This document shows, in pieces, positions 20,200-32,228 of a stretch of 64,000 nt of DNA. The notes under the pieces are model-generated. The model was not told the DNA's origin. It did no database searches and worked only from the letters and a program-made list of their open reading frames with translations. Both the position numbers and the translations under genes were made by a program. Position 1 is the first letter of the stretch, and each line of letters opens with the position of its first letter. The stretch is from assembly GCA_031002005.1 (NCBI GenBank), contig CM061919.1:38405088-38469087 (forward strand). The letters run 5' to 3'. This DNA comes from Vandiemenella viatica. Lineage: Eukaryota > Arthropoda > Insecta > Orthoptera > Morabidae.

Positions 20200-21095
20200 G
20201 CTGATGAGGATTGCGGTAACTTTGAGGATCTCGACTAACCTACTGAGTGCAACTAATGGAGAATGGTAAGGCTGGTGTAGCGAGGCAATCTGATTACTTG
20301 TCGCCCGACAGTGACTGGCTTGCTGGTAAAATATTGACTTGCATGCTCAGTAGTGCATGTCTACTTTGTACCTTGGACTGTCGGTCGGTAGATTCTCCTT
20401 TGAACAAACAGGACGTGCTAACTCACATCTGGCTGCTGTGAAACTTAACAAACTTACATGATTTTGATAGTAAAATCTTAAACTAAATGACTTCCTGTTA
20501 CATATACTGACATACATGGTAATATTCAGTAAGAGTCTCTTGGATGTGAACTAATACCCTCATTACTAGCTGTGGAATTCGTTAAGAACGTAGCCACCAC
20601 TTTGTTGTTACGGGTAACCCATCATTATCACGATCGTTATCACTTCCACTGATCATTGCAGGCTGCGTAAAATAAATGATTCTTAAGATAAACGGAAGAA
20701 TCTAAACAATGTAGCTCATACGAGGGTTTGCAAAAAACTGGTAACCGCTAGCAGCATGCCTTCATCTTAACTGCGACCAGTACGGCATGTTTTTATCCAT
20801 CAACCGCGAGACCGATCTTCATCGCAACCGCGATATACACCTTCACCATGACCTGCTCGGCATGTTTATACCCTAAGAGCGAAGAAAATGCCTAAAGCGA
20901 TTAGCGCCGTTTTTATCGCTGATCCGATATAAACAATAATCTTTCATGTTTCTTTGCTCTCATCGTTTATCGCAGCTTCAACATCATCACACTCTAAATT
21001 ATTGTTATTAAATAACGGGAATTTGCTGTTTTCGAGGCTGGGCGCCACTAACAACATGGGCCGTCAGGGCTTGGCTCTTTGCTTTTTCTGGTAAA
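20200..21095. other. No gene recognised
   Basis: Contains short related phrases ('cggcatgttttta', 'tcggcatgtttata', about 20783 and 20868) that hint at a two-copy local duplication. No coding region, RNA or terminal repeat was recognised. Confidence 0.4.
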
Positions 21096-21097
21096 GG

Positions 21098-21145
21098 GCC
21101 GTCCATTAACTACGTCCGGTGGAAAGGGGGAGGGGGTCGACCGAA
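21098..21145 (+). mobile_element. MITE end, GGGCCGTCCATTAACTACGT type
   Basis: The start 'gggccgtccattaactacgt' followed by 'aaagggggagggggtcga' resembles a terminal repeat type widespread in insect MITEs. It is related in form to the ends at 4541 and 29614. The opposite end was not found. Confidence 0.4.
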
Positions 21146-22015
21146 ATTTCATGAAGGCAGTTGAGCTAAACGACGCGGATATCGACTTTAAGGGTATAAG
21201 GTCTGCAAGCGACGCGACCTCACAAACGACCGACACCTCGTGGAGCCGGGACGTGGTTGGCCTAGTAGAGCAGGCCTACGATTTTCTCTGGGGAGCACAT
21301 TGGAAAGCTCTTCTTACTTATTCATTAAGGTTCGAATGTATCTTCCGCTTTTACTTGGAATTCCCTCTGAGCTTAGAAATACGATGTACACTAGTCCCAC
21401 AAGTGAACTACGCGAACTAGTTCCCAGATCTCTCGCTCCTTAGTTCGTTCGATCCTTTCCCGAAGACCAAAAATTAAATTTAAAACACGAGGTTTCATTT
21501 GATGGCTGTGAGACAATATTAGAGGTTCTAAATTTATGAGAAAAATTAGTATCAAAGTGAACGAACTTTACTCGGAAATAACAATATTACACGAAATGTA
21601 GGTAAAAGTAAGAGCAGTATTTCATTAGTAAAAATGAGCTTTTGATTGACATTAATTTAACAACTGAAAGCGATAAAGCATATTACAATTTTACTGTAGA
21701 CAGAAAATTGTTAAAGATGCAAGAAGTGCAAAAAATATAGCTTAAAAATAAAATAGTAAAAAAAAAAAACATAGCCTTTGTCCTTTTCTACTCTTTCGTA
21801 AAATATTATATTTTTGAAGTGTACTGTATTTTTATAGGTTATTCTAAAAAGCATTCTACCATTAATGTGAAAACAAAACACACTTTGATCCCATTAACAC
21901 TTAAAAGACAACTATCAGTAACCACAACTATTATAACAAAGAAGAAAGCGCGTGAAGAAAACAAAGCGAGCGAACGAGCTGTCTTTCTGGAATTCCAGCG
22001 CGGAGCGACCTAGTT

Positions 22016-22145
22016 CGCGAACTAAACACAGCGCTACCGCTCGCGAACTAAACACAGCGCTACCGCTCGCAAACTAAACTGAGCGCTACCGTTCGCGAAC
22101 TAAATTGAGCGCTACCGTTCGCGAACTAAATTGAGCGCTACCGTT
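22016..22145. repeat. 26 bp minisatellite, five copies
   Basis: Unit 'gcgaactaaacacagcgctaccgctc' type (26 bp; key parts CGCGAACTAAA and AGCGCTACCG). Copies one and two are almost identical; three to five share 'ttgagcgctaccgttc'. Junctions recreate TTCGCGAA or CTCGCGAA. A related 'actacgcgaactagttcc' lies in inverted sense at 21403-21422, so the array may have grown from the end of an element spanning about 21400-22020. Confidence 0.85.
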
Positions 22146-22149
22146 GTGG

Positions 22150-24020
22150 TATCAGTATCGCAGCTACCAACTTTTGTTTTAGTTTATTATCTAAAAGGTA
22201 AAACAGTTCGCTGTGGACACTTTTCACTGAAGAGACAGATATAAAAAAAAAAAAAATGTAACTGTTAAACATTAATAATTATTCCAGAAGTCAGAAACGG
22301 AAATTTAACATGGATTTTCTATAGCCAATTGCTTTCATTAAAATCTAACTATTTACTAAGATACTCCAGACTTTTATCAACGAATACTAGAGCATTATTT
22401 TTAATATTATCAATTTCTGTGGAGAATTTGGCTTCTAAAGGCTTTTTCTTGTTTTCTTAACCAAAGAAACAGTATCTTTTACATTTTTCTAGCGCTGATT
22501 TTAAAGCTGACATAATATAATACTTATCTCAGTCTGTTGGTTAACAGATTTGTGAAAGTTATGTAAAGAAATGACTTGCGAAATTCAAAAAGATTTTAAC
22601 TTTTGTGTCTTCATCAGTTTCATTCGTCGCCAAAATATTGTGAATGTGTGTTGGATTATCCTCCCCTACACTAATAAAAAAAAATAGCTCAATGACTTCC
22701 AATTTACTGGAAATTTACGCACTTTCGTTATTGTTACCACTTTCTCATTCAAGGGTCACTGTCATTTTTATATGTCTGGAGGGCATATGCATCCCCTATG
22801 GTAACCACCTGCGTGCGGATAGGGGCAAGCGTTTATAGAAGAAGAAGATCGGTTTATGGCAACTAAAGTGAGAACCGGTCCGCTTTACCTATGCATGCTA
22901 TGTAATGGCTTCCCACTTCTAATTTTTTTCTTTTTTTTTTTTCGGTGTGTAAAATAAGTATACTGTACTTCCCTCAAGCGTTGTTTTCGATACATAAGTT
23001 TCTAGTTTCTAGGTAAAACATTAATAGTAATTCTACTTTTGCATGTAACTGCTTGGAAATTAGTTTGTAGCTGACACATTTCCACGTACTTTCTCTCTCT
23101 GTCTCGCTGTATCTGTAATTTTGTTTGCTTTAATGCATTTCCTCTTTCGGTTCCCCCCCCTTCGCTTCGCCTTCGACGGACGATTACGTGGGCGCGCTTG
23201 TCCTTCACCTCCCACGCACGCTCCAGCCCCAAAAACGTCCTCGTTCCGCCTCAGCTGCGGCATCGCCTACTGTGTCCGTTCAGATTATGTTTACCTTCCA
23301 AGTGGACCAGCAGTTTGCTACGCCGAGGGATACGGCGGCTTCTGCGTTCCGTTTCTTCTGCAATGATGCTGAAGACGGCGTTTCGGAAATCTCCTGCTTT
23401 CCATTCATTCAAGATGTTCTATCCACTTCTGTTTGTACCTGGAAACGTGCTGTGTGGAATCCCGATACTTGCAGATCTTGTAAATGTTGTTAGTTCTGGA
23501 GCGAACTGTTTTCAGAAACCTCCTCTCTGACATCCTCCATTTGGCCATCACTCCAGTAGATGGCGAGGAGGGATTCTAGATTCATTAATCTTCTTTAAGA
23601 CTCCCTCCTGCGCCCGCAACATGTCTGACTCGCACACGCCAGCTTCAATTGCATGACAGCACGTAGCCCGCAAGTCTAGTTCACTTGGCTTACATGTGTT
23701 TCCAACTATGGAAGGGAGCCGGCAGCCCCTTATAAATACAAAGACTTGAACAGGTACACTGCGTAAATTCTGGAACACAAAATCCGGTAATAGATGGAAA
23801 AAGTTCCTTACAATTTAGAATCATTAATGATAAACATATATGACTGAGTTTTTGTGACTGCCACTTCTGATTCCCTTTTGATTTCCTGAGTCTTGGATAA
23901 AATATTGCTATGTAATGGGTACATTGTGGGATGGGAATAGAAAAGTGAGTTGTACTAGTCAACAGGTGTGTGTCGGATAAGTTATAATCGAATGACTGGC
24001 AGAAACACTCTGCGAGTTAT
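22150..24020. other. No gene recognised; GC-rich island at 23140-23370
   Basis: AT-rich sequence with a GC-rich, pyrimidine-rich section (23140-23370) in which several frames stay open. None shows a protein domain I know. No repeat ends were identified. Confidence 0.4.
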
Positions 24021-24024
24021 CGAT

Positions 24025-24130
24025 ACAGCCTGGTAGGGGAGCTGCAAACGCTCGGTCCTGACGAGTCTGAGGTGACGGCAGACTTCGATCCACCGTCCGG
24101 CGATGAAGATTTCAGTTTCCAATGGCGCTA
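24025..24130 (+). repeat. tRNA-derived SINE-like repeat, family S3, copy 1
   Basis: 'cagcctggtaggggagctg' leads to 'ctcggtcctgacgagtctg', 'cttcgatccaccgtccggc' and 'gaagatttcagtttcc'. The minus copy at 26806-26915 has the same order of blocks. Box B is decayed to 'cttcgatcc'. Confidence 0.6.
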
Positions 24131-24559
24131 TCGATTTCGTAAATGGGCGACCATAAAGGGGATCGGTTATTTCAACACTGGCGTCTGGGCGTATTTCATG
24201 ATATTTCAATGGGCTGGATGAAAGTATCTGCTGGTTGTGCCACTGTAATCAAGCTATTTCTATTAATATTTTTTCTTCTTCATGGTATAGTGACTACCTC
24301 AACCAAGTTCCCATGAAGATTGTTGCCCAACCATCTTTTCGTAGACTGTACGCATTGAAGGAACATATTTCAACTAGAAAACCTCATTGCCACAGTGACT
24401 GGAGTCTTGGAAGACAATATGAAGTTCCACTGCGAAACTGGATTCCACAAATTGTTACTGGTAATATTCTCTCCAATTAACGCGTTTCTAAGTTCGGTAT
24501 GCGGCTGCACGGACCGTGGGGGCCCACGCCACCACGGCAAGTTAACGTACAATTGGGTT

Positions 24560-25230
24560 AACTATATCACAACTATATATAAAAACAAAGGTAATTTGAA
24601 TTTAGTTTGGAATGGGTTCTTCCAGATTTTTCTTCAGAACTTCATTTTTTTCCCAATAGAAAACATTTAATAGAATTATTTCCACCCCGGGAGCACAAGG
24701 AACAAAACAAAAAACGAATTACGCATATCGATCGTTCCTCATGAGTTACGGTCTTGAGTTCTTACAAAAATCCAATAGAAAATTCTCTCAGTTTATTCCC
24801 ATATTTTCTCGACAATTTTTCGAAAATCGGTCCATATAAAAAATAACTTTTCAGTTTTCCAAAATTTTCAAATTTTTCTTTCGCTTAAAAAAAAAACTTT
24901 ATTCTGACTATTATGAACATTCTTTAAAACATAAAAAAGTTGTTCCATTAAAAATCACTATCATTTTTAAGCGAATTTTCTAATTTAACGGAAACATTTT
25001 TCTCTCTCTGAAAACCTTATTCGCATTATTACAAATTTTAAAAAATAGTTATATTGATCGATAGGAAATAGTAATTTCAGTTTTTCAAAAATTTTCGCGG
25101 CAACATTTCTTTCTCTAAAAACCTTATTCGTAATATTATGAACGTTAAAAAAAAAAAAAAAAAAAAAAAAAATCCAAATCGTTCAGCCATTCTCAAGTGA
25201 CGTAGTTACCAACGAACTATTGAACATGGC
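24560..25230 (-). mobile_element. Helitron-like remnant, related to 36631-37330
   Basis: On the minus strand from 25230: 'ttcgttggtaactacgtc', 'cacttgagaatggctgaac', then 'taatattacgaataaggttt' (repeated in modified form at about 25010 and 24900), 'tcatgagttacggtcttgag' in plus sense at 24740-24760, and 'ccccgggagcacaaggaac'. All blocks match the plus-strand Helitron starting at 36631. The terminal TCTATATA is missing, so the 5' end is truncated; a 30-base A-run is at 25142-25171. Confidence 0.6.
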
Positions 25231-25239
25231 AGATGGCTT

Positions 25240-26800
25240 TTGAATCCGCCTCGACCATGGCCAGTAAAAGATACGATACTGTCTGCGATGTTGTGCTGAG
25301 GAATTAGTTTAAATTCTTATTCGATACTAGCAGTTAGTAAACAAGCTTTGGAGATATGTATACTCTCTTCCTTCAATGTTTTGGCAAACGTCTGAGTAAA
25401 CACTTAGCACAATTTATCTAGAATTATTATTATAGCTTACTTCTGTGATCAGGTGGCTTGAAAGGAAACACACAGCGTATTACTCACAACAAAAGTGTCG
25501 CACCGACGTTGGTACTTCTCAAATATTTACAAAATTTGTACAATTTAGTTTACTGCTCACAGTTAAAGCGTTTGACTCGAATTCTGATTCCCAAGATGGA
25601 TAAGTGGGTTCAAATTCTACAACAGACAAACTTTCCTTACACATCGAATTATGCACTATAGTGTGTTGTTCAGACAATGAAGGTGGGTGAGGATCCTGAC
25701 AATTTTTGTTGCTCCCTGTCCATGAGTGTAATGTTTTACTCATGTTGATAGGTTGCCTCTCATTTTTGTGTGTGTCACTGCCTTTAAATTCAGACTACCT
25801 TTCGTGTCGGTGTGTTATATAAGTTTCTGCTAAGGCTTTTGTTCTATCACCACCTTCATTCGACATACTAAGCTCTATGATGCAAACATGCGTCGATGTC
25901 ATTATTCACAAACCCTCAAACTCGACCCATGATGGGTAACGTTCGACGTGCAGGTTCTGTAAATTTTTATCTTTGTTGAAGACCATTGTGTCTACCGAAA
26001 CAGACAATTTATCGAGATGTCGTCTTTCGTGGATGGAATGATCGTAATTTACACGATTTTTTCCAACTTTGGGGAATTAACGTTATTTTTCATGATTACT
26101 GGCATTTTTATATGCTTTTTCCACGAAAATTGCTCACTTTTGGCTTTAATTCACAATATTTACAGGACCGTTTCAAACGTGATCTGTGATCGAGAGCCTA
26201 CTGGAGCTAGAGATCCCAAACCCACATGGATCACCGTTAGGCGTGGCGAAATGATAAATATTTGAGGTGAAGCTACATATTGCCTTTCAAGACTCTGAAA
26301 GTAAGGTGTCCTAATGACAATATATTCCTGAATAATCAATAATCGCCTACCGTGTGAACCAGAAAACGACATTCAAAGTGTGACACGTGCTCCTCATATG
26401 AAAGCGATATTCGTATAATGAACGAGCTTTTCATGTCAAAAATATGTCACAACAGTAACATTGTACCTGTCAATAAAACAAGCAACAAACCTGACAAAAA
26501 AAGTCAACTTGTACACATTCGTCACGTTGCTTTCCACACTACACTGTGCAAGAAATCTTACATTCAGGCATTGCTGCTCACTTCAATGTCTACAGTTTAC
26601 GTTAATATGGGTGGTCAACAATCTCCATGGGATATTTGTTTGGTGTAGTCGGTATACAATGAAGAAAAAATATTAATACCAGTAGCCTGATTACAGATTT
26701 CATACAGATAATTTCGCCCATTAAATTGGTATGAAATACACCCACACATCAGGGCTGAAATGTGACATTTAGGCTGGAAAAATCAATCTACTTGATGGTT
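25240..26800. other. No gene recognised
   Basis: AT-rich DNA with only short, unmatched reading frames and no repeat shared with other parts of the window. Confidence 0.5.
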
Positions 26801-26805
26801 ATAAT

Positions 26806-26915
26806 TGCAGTCGCCCATTGAAAACTGAAATCTTGATTGCCGGACGGGGAATCGAAGCCTTCTCCTCGCAATCGACAGGACCGAGAGTTTACAGCTCATC
26901 CAGCAGGCTGTGTCA
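26806..26915 (-). repeat. tRNA-derived SINE-like repeat, family S3, copy 2
   Basis: The reverse complement reads 'cagcctgctggatgagctg', 'ctcggtcctgtcgattgcg', 'cttcgattccccgtccggc' and 'caagatttcagttttc', the block order of copy 1 at 24025. Box B 'cttcgattcc' is better preserved than in copy 1. Confidence 0.6.
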
Positions 26916-26919
26916 ATAT

Positions 26920-29605
26920 TGCAACTGTATAGATAAATTGTTGTATCTTTCTGCTTCATATCATTCGTTAAATTATTACTTTCCCGTAACACTCCTGGTA
27001 CCTAGAAAAAGTCTCCGTTTCCATCCTCCAATATCCCTGTTACAATGCGCTCTCTTGTCCAAGACACAGAAAATCAGAAGCACAGGTATTTATTGCAGTC
27101 GGACACAAGAACGTAGTCATATAGATTTTATTAGTACTGATGCTAAACTATAAGAAAATTTTCCGCCATCCACTCACTCCCATGAAACAATGTTGTTATA
27201 GCTGCTACTTTCGTAAAATCTTATGCGGGTTTCATTGACAGCTTTCTAGAAGGTTATACATATTGCTTGATATCGATTTAATTTCTTCGCAGGTTCAAGT
27301 AAATTTAGAATAGTTGAGAGCGATTTTATCACGAGATGTGCTGGAGTTTTTGATTTGAATTATACTTTGTAGCAACTCGTGAATATCTAGAGGCTAAATA
27401 AATTTAAAAAGATGCAGAAAACTGAACAAAACAAGTCATTAGAAACATTTACAGCCAACGATGAAAAGAAAAGCACTGAAAATATAGACTGTTGCTCCCA
27501 TTTTCCAAGCCTTGCCTGGTAATCTGTGTGACTTGATCATAAGGCTCCAGCTTCCAATACCTTTACGAATGAGATATTATAATAGATATGGCTTTCATTG
27601 GTAATTAGAGGTTGATTTCATTACTGTTAATTAATTTTGGGTGCCTTTTATAATTAATTTTAATAAACAGAGTTACTTTACTTTTATATTGATGAGAGAT
27701 TCATAATATAACATCTGCAAACCTTACAATTTATTAATTCATTTACATTTAAACAAAAAACAATTATATCTGGCACATATAAATTTACAAATTCCGTGAT
27801 TAGCAAATTGTCAAACCGAATAAATTTCTGCTAGCTTGAAAGGTTTTTATTACATGAGTCCCTTTCTCTCACTGCAGATCACTCTGCGGGTCGTTGTACG
27901 GGTGTGGAATTTACTGGAAGCTTGAAGGATGCAAGTAACTAACGGTTGCACTTACCAGACGGTCCACGTGGTCTTGAGGATATCATCATTTGCGATGCAC
28001 TATATAGTCACTATCTGCAACTGATAGCCGGAGTCCAACTTTAGACATAGCGCGTCGCTCTGTCCTCCTCAGCTCCCACGTACTGGATGTCGCTCCACTC
28101 TGCTCCTCACTCCTCTTTCCTAGTCGCCAATCTCCGTTATCTTCTCACCAGAACAAAATATGATGTTCTGTGTTCATTCGTCAGTCAACAGCTTATCCCG
28201 CCATTTTCGGAGCATCCCGAATTCTCCCGAAACTACACGAACAGCTCAACTAGAGACGGCTTTCTCCGCTGTCTCCCAGCTGATTCCAAGGCTTGCGGAC
28301 TGGGCATTTCACAATAACACCGCCTGTGAGCCGCCTACCTGGCCCTCGGTACCTAGCCCTCCTGCCCGAGCTGTTTACCCGCTGCGCGTCTGTCAAATTG
28401 CTGTTGTATTCACTGGTTATCAAATAAAGTACATCTAATGTATCTCGGGTCATATCTGTTACATTATTGAGTCGCTGTTAAATCATGTCTTCTCTCGGAG
28501 AAAGCTTGCTTTCTTTATAAGAAATTCGATACTGTTCCTCCAAGTTTCAAATTCGTCGTAAAAAAATCTGATTTTTTAGGTATTTTTAGCGTGTTGTATG
28601 GTACCAGGGATACAGTAGACCTACGGGTGTTACTGTAAACAAGTGTGCTATTATCGCTCTGGAGTTCTAGAAGTGTCATGGCAGGTGGAGCATTGCGACT
28701 GGGGTTGGCCCTTTCGTTCGTTATTTTGGGATGTGATAATTGTCATTTATATGAAGATAAATGAATAAGTGGGCGAAAATTTGTACCAGCCTAGCTCTTT
28801 TTTGTAAGACACTATCGAGGGCACATCCACGACCGACAGATGAGTCGACAGTGAACGACTGCAGCATTGGCTGTGGTGCCTATGAGGCGGCCGGTATAAG
28901 GACGTGCAGAGCAAACAGCACCGCTTAGAAGCCGGTTAGAGCGGCGTGTTTGGTCGGCAAACAGAGCACCGCATCTCTTTAAAGGACGCGTGCCGAGTCT
29001 CCTCAGAGCCTCGCGGGATCACACTCAAACTAATTCCCCATACATACGCTTACTATTCGTGCTTTCTGTAAACATTAAAGTTTTTGGCTGTGGAGTTTGT
29101 TTAATCATTGCTGACGTATTTCCCTACAAACGAAAACTTGCCTCAAGTTAAGGACTATCTCCAGATACGACTTCAGATTCTTCTACCCAGTGCTCGTGAT
29201 AAACGCATGTCTTCTATGTACATTCTAAATGTACTGTTATATCAAATTAACTTTAAGTGGAATGCTATATTAATTTCCACAGACACATCTAATTACCCTT
29301 CTTAGAACCCGATGCATGCATTGTAATTGATTCCACATCATAAAGCAATACTTAAAAACTTCCTTGCTGAAATTATTACTAGCTGATATGCCTTCCACCA
29401 TAATTCACAATTCACACTACAAAAATACAGGGCCTCCCTATTCATACCTGGTTAGCTAATAAGCTGAATCTTTTTGGAATTTCTCTTCGTTCCGTGCTGT
29501 CCTACGCAACCAGAATGCCCTCTTTCGTTCTGATCCAACCAACAGAGTGATCAACAACGACGGCCTTGCTTTTCCTCCCCCCAAAACCGATTTCTTTTAA
29601 GCGTA
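26920..29605. other. No gene recognised; two possible LTR-like segments
   Basis: 27890-28460 and 28660-29090 are GC-richer, end in 'aataaagtac' or 'cattaaag' poly(A)-signal-like phrases and could be diverged solo LTRs. No paired repeat, primer-binding site or coding domain supports this. The rest is plain AT-rich DNA. Confidence 0.3.
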
Positions 29606-29613
29606 TTCACTAT

Positions 29614-30002
29614 GGGAGCGTGCATAAACCACGTAGCTCCATTTTGGCCTCCTGTGAACCCCCCCTCCGCCCCACGTAGCCCTCCGTGGCTTTTGCCTCT
29701 ACCCCCCCCTCCTCCCCTCCCACGTAGCACGTAGCTTTTATTCCCTTTTGATTCCAGAAGACATTTTGTGCTGTTTTATCTTGTCAGACGATTGTAAATT
29801 ATATAAGGAGATAATTAACTGAGAGAAATAAATATTCACATGCTGTTGTGAGTTCTGTTCCTCATTTTAACTGTGAAAAATGTTATGAAAGGAAAGCTAC
29901 GTGGCCTGGCTCGGAACCCCCCCTCCCCCCACGTAACCCAGCGTAGCCTTTCAGCCAACCTCCCCCCCTTTAGACCGGGCCACGTAGTTTGTGCACACTC
30001 CC
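29614..30002. mobile_element. MITE, 389 bp, GGGAG(C/T)GTGCA ends and TAT flanks
   Basis: Left end GGGAGCGTGCATAAACCACG; right end reversed GGGAGTGTGCACAAACTACG. TAT stands on both sides (29611-29613 and 30003-30005), a likely 3 bp target duplication. Inside both ends are C-runs alternating with CACGTAG. No coding capacity. The copy at 4541 shares the left half. Confidence 0.75.
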
Positions 30003-30199
30003 TATGACTATCGCTCGCCCTGTGGCGATTCTGTGCAAAGCAATCATCTTAATAAGCGTTATCTGTAGTGATCATCACGGTGCCGGGGCACTGGGTGATG
30101 GTCACAAGCTCTCGATTAGCGAAGCATCACATGTGCCGCAATTAGTTCGATTTGACGATAGACAGGTTTGTGGGGATAATTGAAACCTCCTGGCGGATT

Positions 30200-30388
30200 G
30201 GATGGTGGGCCCCACACCCAGGGCCGCCGTAAGCGGGTGTGCAAGGCGTGCACCGCACGCGGGCGGCACATGGAGGGGGGCGGCAAAACTAGTGATCGAC
30301 AGTCGCCGCCCCGCGCGATAGTTGCCACTCCATTGTCGCCGCGACGAAATTTGCAGCGTATTATGTAGCGGGCGACCTTTTTTTTTAA
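30200..30388. repeat. GC-rich repeat flank (GGGCGGCA motifs), left part
   Basis: 'cagggccgccgtaagcggg', 'gcaaggcgtgcaccgcacg' and 'gggcggca' recall ends of hAT-type elements. A similar GC-rich zone with 'gggcggca' resumes at 31200-31400, right of the element at 30389-31197. The two zones probably were one element before that insertion. Confidence 0.4.
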
Positions 30389-31197
30389 CCGACTTCAGAA
30401 AAGGAGGTGGTTCTCAATTCGTCTGTATTTTTTTTTTTTTTTTGATGTATGTTTAGCGATATCTTCGCCAATTTTGAACCAATTTAAATGAAATTTTTTT
30501 AGTGGATAGGGTATACATCCAAAGTGGTCCCATATGAATTTCATTGAGAAACCACCCCTTCTACCCCCTTAATTTTTATACAAATCCACATTTTTTATTC
30601 GATCTCGATGAAACTTTGGACATGTATAACAAAAAATAAAGAGAAAAATACTGTCAACTTTTGGTTTAAAAAATTGAACCCCTCTCCCCCTATCCACCCC
30701 CTTAATTTTTGCCAATTTTGTTTTATTCAAAGCTACAGTCGACACCATTTAACTGATCGCCATTAAAGTTGGCAATTACATGTAGTTTCTCATGGAGAAG
30801 GTTTCTGACCAAAAAAATAAAAATAAAAAACCACCCCTCTCCCCTTTACATCCCTCAATTTTATAGAAACCTACAGTTCTTATCTGATTTTTATTGAACT
30901 TTGCCCATGTATACTTTAAAACAAAGAGAAAATCCTGTCAACATTTGGTCTGCCAAAGTTTAACCCCTTCCCTCCTTCCACCCCTTTAATTATTGGCAAT
31001 GTTCTTCATAAAAAGCTACACTCGACACTGGTTAACCGATTATCAATAACTAATTAATGTAAAAATTTCAATAACAGTAATGTAAAATATTGTCCATTTA
31101 GATTTACTTTTTCCTAAGCAAGGTATAAAGTTATTTTAAAATTTTTAGTGCTTTTTTTTGAGGCGGTTTTTATGTTTTTTTAAACAATATTTTTTTT
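30389..31197 (+). mobile_element. AACCGACTTC element, short copy
   Basis: Starts after a T-run with 'aaccgacttcagaaaagg' and 'ggttctcaattcgtctg'; then 'gcgatatcttcgccaatttt'. The middle consists of diverged units with 'ttaatttttg(c/g)caat' and 'gatgaaactttggacatgta'. It ends with 'taatgtaaaaatttcaata', 'ttgtccatttagatttact' and 'taaacaatatttt'. All blocks recur, reversed, in 44820-47945. No coding region. Superfamily not assigned. Confidence 0.7.
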
Positions 31198-32228
31198 TAG
31201 CTCAACAGCTGCTTCGGCTGGCCGGCGACATTCGGGATGGCAACAATGGGGGCGGCAAATAATGTTGGAAGGGGCGGCAATTTCACAGTTGTTTGACCCG
31301 GTTCGGAAATTTCCTAGGTACACCACTGGCTGTAGTTAGATAGGGGGCGGCATAATCGGTATTGCACGCGGGCGCTCAAACAGCTGGCGGCGGGCCGGCC
31401 ATACCTGGAACTTGGACTGTACAGTATTGCCATCGTACCCGTTTTTAGTGATGTCTTTGGCATAGACTATCAGACGATGAAGGGATATTTATCGGCAATA
31501 AGTGAATCTTTCCATTTCTAAACCCTAGTACCCACTAGGACTCTAGAATCGATTCAGAAATAAGGCCGGGCGCATATTGACGCGCAGTCGACGCAGCGCA
31601 GCGAAGCGCAGCACAGTTTCTGTCTCTCTATGTTTTGGAGCGGAACAGCGCGTATTGAGACGCAGAGCAGGGCAGCGCAGTACTGCGCCGCACGTGGCCT
31701 GCGCGACGTTGTGATCACGACACAGAAACTGTGCCACGCAGCTCACTCGTGCCGGTTTTTTCCGTAACACTTCTTGCGTTGTTTATAATCTTGCTTTACT
31801 TATAATCATTTTCAACTATGGAATAAGAAAAATTGATTAATCTGGTGCGTAACCAACCTACGATTCACAATATCAATCATAAAAAATACATAAAAATTAC
31901 ATTTAAACAAGAGATTTGGACAATGAGCTCAACAAGTGGCGAGGAAATTCAGCATTTATTTATCATACAACTGTCCACTTACAATTTTCACTTTTCTTTT
32001 TTTAAATTCATTTTTAATAAAACTTCGAAGGCTATTATCACATTATTTGTTTTCTTATTATTTGTACTACATCATTGAATAGTGTCCCCGAGAAACACTT
32101 AATTTGTTGACACTGCTTTTTTAGTTTCAAGTTTTTATGTTCTGTTATATAGTTTTCATAAAAATATAATATGAAATAAAAGAGAGAAACATTCTTATAA
32201 ATGTCATGTACCGTCAAACGCTAAATAA

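Larger units (their letters stand above)
17545..20200 (+). pseudogene. piggyBac-type transposase, decayed and split by a Helitron
   Basis: N-terminal part 17560-17940: an acidic start (VSIRSDTEDSGD) and a segment with LFGLRFLSGLTR, like the piggyBac 'afLGl.ilmG' region. At 18060-18112 comes MVDNEICYTLNMEI, matching the 'd..tgY.l...vY' strand of the catalytic core. The reading resumes at 19396, after the Helitron, with ATDIFFANYESIENLLK (family: DNFFTS..L...L), then SSLHHDYEIDPE, FYNxTKSDVDV, SRNSKRWLL and NFREKFIRQLNLSLAK. The tail has cysteines (RCTIC, 20118) as in the family's Cys-rich C-terminus. Many stops and frameshifts. piggyBac transposases insert at TTAA; no terminal repeats were identified. 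Confidence 0.8.

Noticed and set aside
23121..23530. Three overlapping open frames in a GC-rich region, possible host exon
   Set aside because: None of the frames has a recognisable domain or consistent codon character; openness follows from base composition.
27890..28460. Solo LTR
   Set aside because: Poly(A)-signal-like end only; no defined termini or target duplication.
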